Origin: Prevotellaceae bacterium UBA4336
Lineage (GTDB): Bacteria; Bacteroidota; Bacteroidia; Bacteroidales; Bacteroidaceae
DNA length: 9,251 nucleotides
Reading direction: 5' to 3'
NCBI GenBank assembly: GCA_002394305.1
Contig: DGTM01000004.1
Coordinates: 12,983 to 22,233 of the forward strand
The notes beneath the pieces were generated by a model that ran no database searches, was not told the DNA's origin, and saw only the letters and a program-made list of their open reading frames with translations. Position 1 is the first letter of the stretch; every line of letters starts with the position of its first letter. Shown here one piece after another: positions 1 to 5,991 of this stretch. The translations under genes were made by a program, and so were the position numbers.

Positions 1-110
1 ATAAGAGCTAGGCTCTTCCGAAATAAGACCTAGGCTCTTCCGAAATAAGAGCTAGGCTCTTCCGAGATAAGAGCTAGGGTCTTCTGAAATAAGAGCCAGG
101 GTCTTCCGGC
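1..110. repeat. Tandem array of five 22-bp units, each with a dyad core
   Basis: Five head-to-tail copies of exactly 22 bp lie at 1-22, 23-44, 45-66, 67-88 and 89-110, and the array may extend left of the window. The best copies (first and third) contain the perfect hairpin core AAGAGC-TAG-GCTCTT followed by CCGA. Copy 2 has one arm changed to AAGACC, copy 4 changes the other arm to GGTCTT, and copy 5 has both arms partly altered and loses the trailing GA. The array lies beyond the 3' end of the leftward operon. It is too short-period and lacks spacers, so it is not CRISPR. Its role is unknown; arrayed binding sites, a transcription-end region or a dispersed intergenic repeat are all possible. 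Confidence 0.9.
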
Positions 111-116
111 GGAAGA
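102..116. repeat. Short perfect hairpin at the edge of the 22-bp array
   Basis: TCTTCC-GGC-GGAAGA forms a 6-bp stem with a 3-nt loop. It uses the last part of the fifth 22-bp unit and the sequence just after it, so the array ends by folding back on itself. No T tract follows on either strand, so it is not called a terminator. Confidence 0.6.
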
Positions 117-137
117 GCACGCTGTGTGATACGAAAA

Positions 138-222
138 TCCCGCAGAAGCGAGGGAAACGACCGAGGGGAGAGACCCTCCGCGGAATCTGACGACTCCGGC
201 TACTTCCTTCGCTTCTGCGGGA
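138..222. repeat. Large inverted repeat with two inner hairpins (possible structured RNA or 3' end of operon)
   Basis: Arms 138-156 and 204-222 pair over 19 positions with a single G/T opposition at 152/208; the arm begins CCCGCAGAAGCGA. The enclosed 47 bp hold two further stems: GAGGG/CCCTC (163-167 with 174-178) and CGGA/TCCG (181-184 with 195-198, extended by TC/GA past one mismatch). The whole thus looks like a branched, multi-stem fold. It begins 18 bp beyond the stop codon of the DUF4923 gene. On the minus strand the outer stem is followed by ATTTTCG, a weak U tract, so it could act as the operon's transcription end. Compensating G/U positions do not decide the strand: the outer stem favours plus and the inner stem favours minus. 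It matches no RNA family that I recognise. Confidence 0.7.
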
Positions 223-240
223 CAGTCCGAGAAGAGGATA

Positions 241-894
241 TTACTTTGTCATGGCCCAGCCGAGCTTGAGGCCCGTGTAGCTGCTCAGCAGAGAGGAGAG
301 TGTGCTGGTGCTCTTGCTGCTGAGGGAGGTAGCGATAGAGAGAAGCTTGTCGGCATCGAAGAGCATGAGGAGCTGATTGCCCTGGACGGTAGCGGTGCAG
401 ACCACCTGACCTACGCCGAGAGCGCCTGTGATGGTCAGCTTGTTCGTGCTGCTGTCGTAGGTGTACGTGCCGGGCAGGCTCTTGGAGCCAATGAAGAGTA
501 TGCAGCTCTTGTCAGCATTCAGTACGAGCACAGACTTGCCGGCTGTGAAGCCCAGCTTGCCGAGCTGAGTGCCCAGCTTCTGCTCCAGGTTGCTGCTGAC
601 CACCTGTCCGCCAATCTGCGAAAGGATGTTCTCGCTCTCGAACACGACCTTGGGCCCGTAGTATGTCCAGGTGCCTTCGAGCGACTGCTGCGAGGTGGAA
701 CCCGACAGGATGTTTGAGAGCAGGTTGCCAAGCAAGCCTCCACCGTTCGTCGTGAGCGCGTTGCCCAGCAGACTGCCCGTTGTGGCTGTAGCGCCTGCCC
801 CGCTTGTGGAAGAGGGAAGCAAGCCGCCCACGCCGCAGGAAGTGAATGTGAGACTGGCAGCAAGAATAGCTGCGAGATAGGTAATTTTCTTCAT
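241..894 (-). CDS. DUF4923 family lipoprotein
   Basis: The 217-residue product begins with a lipoprotein signal peptide: basic MKK, a hydrophobic stretch at 5-16 and the lipobox FTSC, with Cys20 as the lipidated residue. Residues 21-70 are a Gly/Ser/Thr/Leu-rich low-complexity linker. From about 70 the sequence LEGTWTYYGPKVVFESENIL and the C-terminal YTGLKLGWAMTK match the DUF4923 family, known from Bacteroidota and of unknown function; the middle (about 120-175) has alternating beta-rich segments as in small calycin-like folds. The protein should sit in a cell-envelope membrane. Gly and Val follow the cysteine, without the acidic run typical of surface-exported Bacteroidota lipoproteins, so a periplasm-facing location is more likely (inference). 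The ATG at 892-894 places the signal peptide correctly. It is the last gene of the leftward run, 65 nt after the pseudouridine synthase. Confidence 0.85.
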   Translation of the reverse strand: MKKITYLAAILAASLTFTSCGVGGLLPSSTSGAGATATTGSLLGNALTTNGGGLLGNLLSNILSGSTSQQSLEGTWTYYGPKVVFESENILSQIGGQVVSSNLEQKLGTQLGKLGFTAGKSVLVLNADKSCILFIGSKSLPGTYTYDSSTNKLTITGALGVGQVVCTATVQGNQLLMLFDADKLLSIATSLSSKSTSTLSSLLSSYTGLKLGWAMTK

Positions 895-911
895 GTTTTG
901 TCCCTTCCCGA

Positions 912-926
912 CCTCCCGATGGGAGG
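912..926. repeat. Perfect hairpin in the leader of the lipoprotein gene
   Basis: CCTCCC-GAT-GGGAGG gives a 6-bp GC-rich stem with a 3-nt loop, centred about 25 bp upstream of the lipoprotein ATG and about 40 bp past the pseudouridine synthase stop. On the minus strand it is not followed by a T tract, so an mRNA-processing or stability element, or a weak attenuator, fits better than a full terminator. On the minus strand the 3' arm reads GGGAGG, which could also mimic or mask a ribosome-binding site. Confidence 0.45.
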
Positions 927-959
927 AGTTTTGTATTCCGCGGAGGGGATAGCGGTTTT

Positions 960-1925
960 TTAATGATTATTGAATGTTGTTTGTTCTTTACTCGTGTCAT
1001 CTTCCTGCCGGGGATGGACAGCAGGGCTGCCGAACAGCCTGGTGAAGGCAGTGGGGTGGGGAGTCTCGAAGCGCATCGGCTCGCCCGTGCGGGGATGGTA
1101 GAAGTAGAGGCGGAAGGCATGGAGCGCAAGGCGGTGGAGCGGGTTTAGTCCGTTGCCGTACTTGTCGTCGCCAGCCACTGGGTAGCCCAGGTCTTTCATG
1201 TGGACGCGTATCTGGTTCTTCCGTCCCGTCTCCAGCCTCATCTCGGCCAGGGTGTAGCGTCCGTTGGTCGCCAGCCGGCGGTAGTGCGTGATGGCCTCCT
1301 TGCCGCCGTTGTCCGTAGGGCTGCTGTAGGTGATGTAGGCCTTGTTGTCCTTCAGCCAGGAGTGCACCGTGCCGCCCTCCTGCTCCATCTCTCCGCAGAG
1401 GACAGTCACGTAGCGACGGTCGTAGACGATGCCGTGCCAGTCCTGCTCCAGCATGGCCTGCACCTCGCGGTTCTTGGCATAGAGCATCAGTCCGCTGGTG
1501 TCGCGGTCCAGCCGATGCACCACGTGCGCCGTGCAGGGGAAGTGACGGCTGCGGAAGTATTCGTCGAGGATGGTCTTGACGCAGTACTGGCCGGGCGCAG
1601 AGGCCATGCTGAGGATGCCGGTCGACTTCTCGATGACGATGAGGTCCTTGTCCTCGTAGATAATTTTCACGTACTTGTTCTGCAACTCCGTGCTGCGTTT
1701 GTGGCGGCTGACGAGCACCGACTGTCCGGCCTGTACCACGAAGTCGTACTGCGTGACCAGCTTCTTGTCCACCGTCACGGCATGTCCACGCAGCAGGTCC
1801 TTGACCCTGTTCCGGCTGATGCCGCTCATCTCTTTCAGGAGGAAATCCATCAGCTGCATAGGCTCTTTCGCCTTGAGCATAATGTACTTGCTCCGTGCAT
1901 ATTGTTCAGCGGTTTGGTTTCTCAT
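960..1925 (-). CDS. RluA family pseudouridine synthase
   Basis: The 321-residue protein should convert specific uridines of rRNA or tRNA to pseudouridine in the cytoplasm; the target site cannot be read from sequence. An S4-like RNA-binding domain covers about residues 15-75 (FLLKEMSGISRNRVKDLL, then a basic strand). The catalytic domain follows, with the motif HRLDRDTSGLMLYAK at 137-151, in which Asp140 is the nucleophilic aspartate. The second family signature, GRKNQIRVHMKDLGYPVAGD, is at 234-253. Length is normal for an RluC/RluD-type enzyme with an S4 domain. The ATG at 1923-1925 is the first available start, but the conserved part begins near residue 16, so a downstream start at Met16 is possible. 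The C-terminal residues after about 303 look non-conserved, and the last codons overlap a 17-bp sequence repeated upstream of the helicase. It lies 32 nt after the helicase stop. Confidence 0.92.
   Translation of the reverse strand: MRNQTAEQYARSKYIMLKAKEPMQLMDFLLKEMSGISRNRVKDLLRGHAVTVDKKLVTQYDFVVQAGQSVLVSRHKRSTELQNKYVKIIYEDKDLIVIEKSTGILSMASAPGQYCVKTILDEYFRSRHFPCTAHVVHRLDRDTSGLMLYAKNREVQAMLEQDWHGIVYDRRYVTVLCGEMEQEGGTVHSWLKDNKAYITYSSPTDNGGKEAITHYRRLATNGRYTLAEMRLETGRKNQIRVHMKDLGYPVAGDDKYGNGLNPLHRLALHAFRLYFYHPRTGEPMRFETPHPTAFTRLFGSPAVHPRQEDDTSKEQTTFNNH
966..982. repeat. 17-bp direct repeat, copy 1 (partner at 3261-3277)
   Basis: ATTATTGAATGTTGTTT is present here, overlapping the 3' codons of the pseudouridine synthase, and again identically at 3261-3277 upstream of the helicase. 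The two copies bracket the helicase and pseudouridine synthase genes. Similar AT-rich short repeats are common between Bacteroidota genes, so this may be a dispersed spacer sequence and not a recombination scar. Confidence 0.8.
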
Positions 1926-1957
1926 TCAATTCATAATTAGGAATCCGTAGTTCATAA

Positions 1958-3241
1958 TCAATTTTGCTCCTTCTGCTTGTCAGGGCGGGACTTGCCCTTG
2001 TCTTTTCTCCGGTCCTTTCCCCGGCCTCTGCCCCTGCCTTTTCCGTAGTAACGGCCTTTTGATTTCTTTCCTTTGCTTTTCACTCCGGATTGGTAAGTCG
2101 GAGCCTCGCCAAACTCTTCCGGCATCTGCTCCTTGGGTATTTCCTTCTCCAGGAACCGCTCTATCTGGCGGAAGTAATGCATGTCCTTCTCGTTAACCAG
2201 CGTCACGGCCCGTCCGCCGCGACCGGCTCGCGCCGTGCGGCCGATGCGATGCACGTAGTCCTCCTCGTCGCGCGGCACGTCGAAGTTGATGACGATGGCG
2301 ATGTCGTCGATGTCAATACCGCGGGCCACGATGTCCGTTGCCACCAGGATGTCTATCTTGCCGCTGCGGAAGAGGTACATCACCTCGTCGCGTTCGGCTT
2401 GCGTCAGGTCGCTGTGCATGGCGCGGGCGTTGAAGCCGGCCCGTATGATGCTGATGGCTATTTCCTTCGTCTTCTTCTTCGAGCCGACAAAGATGATGAC
2501 GCGATGGGGCGAATCCTGCTCGAAGATGTGTTTTACGATAAGCAACTTCTGCGGCTCGTAGCACAGATATGCGCTCTGACGGATGTTGTCTGCCGGCTTG
2601 CTCACTGCAAGCTTCACTTCAACGGGGTTGTGCAAGATGCTGTGTGCCAAGTTCAGTATGTCGCCAGGCATTGTGGCGCTGAACATGATGGTCTGCCTGT
2701 TTTCGGGCAAAGCTTTTGCAATCTGCAGGATATCGTCGCAGAAGCCCATGTCGAGCATGCGGTCGGCTTCGTCCAGGATGAAGAACGAGACACGGCTGAG
2801 GTCAATGTTCCCCAAGCTCAGATGACTGATGAGTCGGCCCGGTGTGGCAATGACAACGTCGGCGCCGCTCTGCATGGCGCGTTTCTCCTGCTCGTAGCGG
2901 ATGCCGTCGTTGCCGCCGTAGACAGCCACGCTGCTCACGTCGTCCAGATAGTAGGCGAATCCCTGCATGGCACTGTCTATTTGCTGCGCAAGCTCGCGGG
3001 TCGGGGACATGATGATGCAGTTGATGGCATCATGCGGGAATCCGCCGTCGGCCAGCTGGCTCAGCACAGGCAGCAGGTAGGCCGCAGTCTTCCCCGTGCC
3101 CGTCTGCGCAACGCCCATCACATCCCTGCCGTCCAGGATAGGCGGGATGGCATGCTCTTGAATAGGAGTCGTGTCGGTAAAGTTCATGTCGTCGAGTGCA
3201 TCGAGGACTTTATCATTGAGGTCTAAATCGTAGAAATCCAC
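1958..3241 (-). CDS. DEAD-box ATP-dependent RNA helicase
   Basis: This is a superfamily 2 helicase that unwinds RNA duplexes with ATP, probably in ribosome assembly or mRNA turnover. Counting from the GTG at 3239-3241 it has 427 residues and all the motifs: Q motif (FTDTTPIQ, ending about 28), Walker A AQTGTGKT at 45-52, PTRELA at 80-85, TPGR at 133-136, DEAD at 157-160, SAT at 188-190, VARGIDI around 305-311 and HRIGRTARAGR around 331-341. A strongly basic tail rich in Gly, Lys and Arg (about 387-424) follows, typical of RhlE-like helicases and likely to contact RNA. The frame stays open 75 bp upstream to an ATG at 3316, but that extension contains repeat sequence and is not family-like. The GTG start is preferred because VDFYDLDLNDKVLDAL matches how Bacteroidota homologues begin and the AAACAAA stretch before it is a typical leader. 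Motif VI has Ala in place of the more usual Gly (RTA for RTG). Confidence 0.93.
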   Translation of the reverse strand: MDFYDLDLNDKVLDALDDMNFTDTTPIQEHAIPPILDGRDVMGVAQTGTGKTAAYLLPVLSQLADGGFPHDAINCIIMSPTRELAQQIDSAMQGFAYYLDDVSSVAVYGGNDGIRYEQEKRAMQSGADVVIATPGRLISHLSLGNIDLSRVSFFILDEADRMLDMGFCDDILQIAKALPENRQTIMFSATMPGDILNLAHSILHNPVEVKLAVSKPADNIRQSAYLCYEPQKLLIVKHIFEQDSPHRVIIFVGSKKKTKEIAISIIRAGFNARAMHSDLTQAERDEVMYLFRSGKIDILVATDIVARGIDIDDIAIVINFDVPRDEEDYVHRIGRTARAGRGGRAVTLVNEKDMHYFRQIERFLEKEIPKEQMPEEFGEAPTYQSGVKSKGKKSKGRYYGKGRGRGRGKDRRKDKGKSRPDKQKEQN

Positions 3242-3260
3242 TTTGTTTGTCTGTTTGATT

Positions 3261-3277
3261 ATTATTGAATGTTGTTT
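3261..3277. repeat. 17-bp direct repeat, copy 2 (partner at 966-982)
   Basis: Identical to the 17 bp at 966-982. It lies in the 81-nt spacer between the permease and the helicase, about 20 bp upstream of the proposed GTG start. Confidence 0.8.
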
Positions 3278-3299
3278 TGTGCATGAACATTGTGCATGA
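3277..3299. repeat. Two copies of TTGTGCATGA with 13-bp spacing
   Basis: TTGTGCATGA occurs at 3277-3286 and 3290-3299, separated by ACA, in the permease-helicase spacer. No TAnnTTTG promoter is evident beside it. It may be an operator-like pair or simply slippage in an AT-rich spacer. Confidence 0.7.
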
Positions 3300-3322
3300 T
3301 AGCCAATGCTTCTCACTTCTCT

Positions 3323-4426
3323 TTATTTCGGCGCTTTGTAATACAGATATATGGCAATGAAGGTGTAGAGTATGTTGGGCATCCATGCAGCCAAGGCCGG
3401 GTGCATGCCGGCGTTGGTCGAGAAGGTGGCCGAGAGCCCTTGCAGCAGGATGTAGGTGGCACTCAAGGCAATGCCGATGCCAAGCGAGAAGCCCATGCCT
3501 CCCTTTCGCTTTCGCGACGAGAGCGACATGCCGATGGACGAGAGGATGAAGGCGGCCAGCGGCGAGGCATAGCGCTTGTAGTACTCCACCTCGAAGATGC
3601 TCAGGTTGCCACTGCCACGGTTGCGCTGCTTGTCGATGTATTCGCGCAGTTCGGCATTGGTCATCGTCTCCTGCTGGTTGCGGATGAAGAGGAAGTCCTG
3701 CGGCTCCATGCGGATGATGGAGTCCAGCCGGTCGTAATGCGTTATCTTCTCCCTCAGGCCGCGCAACTCGCGTATCGTCACATCGTTCAAATGCCACTGG
3801 TAACGGACGTCGCTCAGCGTGTCGTAGACGGCGGAAGTGGCCGAAAGGTGCGAGACGAGCTTCTTGTTCTCGAACTTGTCGAGCGAGAAGTGTCGCCCCG
3901 TCTTCACAATGCCGTCGAAATGCTCCATATAGGCTATGACGCCAGTGTCAACTTGCAGCTGCACCTTGTCGGCGTAGGTGGGGTTCTTCTTTCGCTTCTT
4001 GTACGTGTTCTCGAAAGCAAGGCGTTTGATGCTGCTGCGTGGGATGACCTCGGCACCAAGGTAGAAGGTCATGGCGGCGATGACAGCCGAACTGATCATG
4101 TAGGGCAGCAGCAAGCGCCGATAGCTGATGCCTGCACTAATCATGGCAATGAACTCGCTGCCGTCAGCAAGCTTGGTGGTGAAGAAGATGACGCTGATGA
4201 AGACGAACAGGGCACTGAAGAGGTTGGCATAGTAGGGGATGAAGTTCAGGTAGTACTGCATGACGATGGCACGCCACGGAGCATGCGACTCGGTAAAGCG
4301 GTCGACGTTCTCATTGAAATCAAACACCACACCAATGCTGATGATGAGCACGATGGAGAAGAAGTAAGTGCCGAGGAACTTGGCAATGATGTAGCGGTCG
4401 ATTCTTTTCAGGAACGGTATCTTCAT
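3323..4426 (-). CDS. LptF/LptG (YjgP/YjgQ) family permease
   Basis: The 367-residue inner-membrane protein fits the transmembrane subunits of the LptB2FG transporter, which extracts lipopolysaccharide from the inner membrane and passes it to the LptC/LptA bridge. Six membrane segments can be seen: about 12-36, 63-83, 104-127, 286-303, 309-331 and 344-364. The hydrophilic region of about 150 residues between the third and fourth would be the periplasmic beta-jellyroll domain. The N-terminal pattern RIDRYIIAKFLGTYFF and the KLADGSEFIAMISAGIS segment after the second helix, which would contact the LptB ATPase, are family hallmarks. Sequence alone does not separate LptF from LptG. The start follows the tgt stop by 22 nt, so co-transcription with tgt is likely. 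Its ATPase partner is not in the window. Confidence 0.9.
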   Translation of the reverse strand: MKIPFLKRIDRYIIAKFLGTYFFSIVLIISIGVVFDFNENVDRFTESHAPWRAIVMQYYLNFIPYYANLFSALFVFISVIFFTTKLADGSEFIAMISAGISYRRLLLPYMISSAVIAAMTFYLGAEVIPRSSIKRLAFENTYKKRKKNPTYADKVQLQVDTGVIAYMEHFDGIVKTGRHFSLDKFENKKLVSHLSATSAVYDTLSDVRYQWHLNDVTIRELRGLREKITHYDRLDSIIRMEPQDFLFIRNQQETMTNAELREYIDKQRNRGSGNLSIFEVEYYKRYASPLAAFILSSIGMSLSSRKRKGGMGFSLGIGIALSATYILLQGLSATFSTNAGMHPALAAWMPNILYTFIAIYLYYKAPK

Positions 4427-4448
4427 CTTGTATCAGTGTGAGTGTTGC

Positions 4449-5579
4449 TTACAGCCTTTGTGTTACTTTGCCAATCATGATGTTCTTCCAGGAAGAATAG
4501 TCGCCGGCGATGATGTGCTTGCGTGCCTCGCCGACGAGCCAAAGGTAGAAGGCAAGGTTGTGGATACTGCCTATCTGCAGGGCGAGCAGTTCCTGTGCCT
4601 TGAAGAGGTGGTGCAGGTAGGCACGGCTGTAGAAGCCGTCCACCCATGCCGTGCCTTCGGGGTCGATGGGCGAGAAGTCGTCTTCCCACTTCTTGTTGCG
4701 CATGTTCATGATGCCCTGGCTGGTGAAGAGCATGGCATTGCGACCGTTGCGGGTTGGCATCACACAGTCGAACATGTCCACGCCCTCGGCGATGGCTTCG
4801 AGGATATTCGCCGGTGTGCCGACACCCATCAGGTAGCGGGGCTTGTCCTTCGGCAGGATGGCATTGACCACGTCAATCATCTCGTACATGACCTCCGCGG
4901 GCTCTCCGACAGCCAAGCCGCCGATGGCATTGCCGTCGGCTCCCTTCGAGGCCACGAACTCAGCGCTTTGCTGGCGCAGGTCGCGATAGGTGCAGCCCTG
5001 CACGATGGGGAAGAGGCTTTGGTTGTAACCGTAGAGCGGTTCGGTCTCGTTGAGACGCTTGATGCAACGGTCCAGCCAGCGATGCGTGAGGCCGAGGCTC
5101 TTCTTTGCGTATTCGTAGTCGCTGGTTCCGGGCGGACACTCGTCGAGGGCCATGATGATGTCTGCACCAATGCTGCGTTCGATGTCCATCACCTTCTCGG
5201 GAGTAAAGGTGTGCCTGCTGCCGTCAATGTGGCTTTGGAAGGTACAGCCTTCTTCTGTCAGCTTACGGATGCCGGCAAGCGAGAAGACCTGAAAGCCTCC
5301 GCTGTCGGTCAGGATGGGACGGTCCCATCCGTTGAAGCGGTGCAGCCCGCCAGCCTTTTCCAGTATCTCTGTGCCCGGACGCAAGTAGAGGTGATAGGTG
5401 TTGCCAAGGATGATTTGAGCCCGGACGTCCTCCTTGAGGTCGCGGACGGTGACGCCCTTCACGCTGCCCACTGTTCCGACAGGCATGAAGATTGGTGTCT
5501 CTATTTGCCCGTGGTCGGTTGTGATGATTCCCGCACGGGCATTGGAACAAGGGTCGGTTTGCAGTAGCTGAAATGTCAT
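4449..5579 (-). CDS. tgt: Queuine/preQ1 tRNA-guanine transglycosylase
   Basis: The enzyme exchanges guanine 34 in the anticodon of tRNAs for Asp, Asn, His and Tyr with preQ1, the first tRNA-borne step of queuosine formation. The 376 residues cover the whole (beta/alpha)8 enzyme. TDSGGFQVFS at 91-100 contains Asp92, the acid/base residue. FDCVMPTRNGRN at 270-281 contains Asp271, the nucleophile that binds the tRNA covalently. GGLAVGE at 220-226 lines the base pocket, and YSRAYLHHL (317-325) and SIHN (338-341) mark the C-terminal subdomain. The three cysteines of the usual zinc site are absent: the aligned positions are about Gly309, Ala311 and Asp314, although the fourth ligand, His340, remains. 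I recall this as common in Bacteroidota Tgt proteins. The ATG at 5577-5579 matches family N-termini and lies only 8 bp from a -7 promoter element. It is the first gene of the leftward unit. Confidence 0.96.
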   Translation of the reverse strand: MTFQLLQTDPCSNARAGIITTDHGQIETPIFMPVGTVGSVKGVTVRDLKEDVRAQIILGNTYHLYLRPGTEILEKAGGLHRFNGWDRPILTDSGGFQVFSLAGIRKLTEEGCTFQSHIDGSRHTFTPEKVMDIERSIGADIIMALDECPPGTSDYEYAKKSLGLTHRWLDRCIKRLNETEPLYGYNQSLFPIVQGCTYRDLRQQSAEFVASKGADGNAIGGLAVGEPAEVMYEMIDVVNAILPKDKPRYLMGVGTPANILEAIAEGVDMFDCVMPTRNGRNAMLFTSQGIMNMRNKKWEDDFSPIDPEGTAWVDGFYSRAYLHHLFKAQELLALQIGSIHNLAFYLWLVGEARKHIIAGDYSSWKNIMIGKVTQRL

Positions 5580-5587
5580 ATCGCGTG

Positions 5588-5595
5588 CAAAGGTA
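5588..5595 (-). promoter_or_regulatory. Promoter -7 element of tgt (near-leaderless)
   Basis: The minus strand reads TACCTTTG here, a perfect TAnnTTTG Bacteroidota -7 element, preceded by a T-rich tract (TTTTTTTG). Transcription would begin only a few bases before, or at, the tgt ATG at 5579, leaving almost no 5' leader. Confidence 0.75.
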
Positions 5596-5649
5596 CAACA
5601 AAAAAATGAAAAGTGAAAGGTAAAAAGTGAAAAATGATAAGAAACTGTG

Positions 5650-5682
5650 TTGTCTTGACAAAGACAAATCTTTACAAAGATA
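5650..5682. repeat. Two adjacent small dyads upstream of tgt
   Basis: TTGTCT/AGACAA (5650-5655 with 5662-5667, 6-nt loop) is followed directly by the palindrome ATCTTTACAAAGAT (5668-5681). The second dyad overlaps a candidate minus-strand -7 element, so a regulator bound there could act on that promoter. This regulatory role is inferred. Confidence 0.5.
5675..5682 (-). promoter_or_regulatory. Possible second upstream promoter for tgt
   Basis: The minus strand reads TATCTTTG, again a perfect TAnnTTTG element. It would give a tgt transcript with a leader of roughly 90 nt. The -33 region holds a TGTTTTTAT stretch but no clean TTTG at the ideal distance, so support is moderate. Confidence 0.45.
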
Positions 5683-5713
5683 CCTTAGGAAATCATATAA
5701 AAACAGCCGTTAC

Positions 5714-5776
5714 CTGTCACATTTGGCTCTAAACGCCTAACCATCAACGCATTGGGACGTTACAATAATGTGACAG
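5714..5776. repeat. Inverted repeat CTGTCACATT / AATGTGACAG
   Basis: Perfect 10-bp arms at 5714-5723 and 5767-5776 are separated by 43 bp. A related small dyad, GACAG-TT-CTGTC (5782-5793), lies just to the right and repeats the GACAG/CTGTC core, giving four half-sites of the same word within 80 bp. No gene is encoded here. Confidence 0.65.
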
Positions 5777-5804
5777 TAGGCGACAGTTCTGTCACACATA
5801 GTTC

Positions 5805-5914
5805 AACTTAACGTGTCTCGTGACCACTTTTAACGTGTTAAGTTGGCAAACTTAACGTGGGTCGTGGGCAAATTACCTTAAGGTCTTTTGAGAATAACCT
5901 GTAGGTCTTTTGCA
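5805..5914. repeat. Five-unit array with exact 22-bp spacing
   Basis: Units start at 5805, 5827, 5849, 5871 and 5893 and each is 22 bp. Units 1 and 3 share AACTTAACGTG and TCGTG. Unit 2 shares TTAACGTG and carries the dyad TTAAC-GT-GTTAA. Units 4 and 5 share AGGTCTTTTG and open with the dyads ACCTTAAGGT and ACCTGTAGGT. The members are diverged, but the register never slips. Units 4 and 5 align in the same frame with the 22-bp units at 1-110 (AATAA near the start, TAGG or AAGG in the middle, TT near position 17). The function is unknown. Confidence 0.7.
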
Positions 5915-5924
5915 AAATACTCGT

Positions 5925-5984
5925 CACTCATCACCTCCCACCTATAATCTATTGATTATTAGCCTTGTAGAGAGGTGACGAGTG
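5925..5984. repeat. Long inverted repeat of the TCATCACC/GGTGACGA type
   Basis: CACTCATCACCTC (5925-5937) pairs with GAGGTGACGAGTG (5972-5984) with one mismatch; the loop contains the smaller hairpin ATAATC-TATT-GATTAT (5944-5959). Related words recur to the right in both orientations, so this is one member of a local repeat cluster. Confidence 0.65.
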
Positions 5985-5991
5985 CCTTTTG

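Noticed and set aside
1..110. CRISPR array
   Set aside because: Units are contiguous 22-mers with no spacers, and there are no cas genes nearby.
138..222. tRNA or known riboswitch
   Set aside because: The fold has two inner arms and no anticodon, T-loop or CCA-like features, and it lies at a 3' end and not in a leader.
3242..3316. Longer helicase N-terminus starting at the ATG at 3316
   Set aside because: The extra 25 residues are encoded by repeat and spacer sequence and do not resemble helicase N-termini; the GTG at 3241 fits the family.
3290..5567. Two long plus-strand open frames of about 380 codons antisense to the permease and tgt
   Set aside because: They are mirror frames of GC-rich genes with clear protein families on the minus strand; their translations are Val/Ala/His/Asp-rich without motifs.
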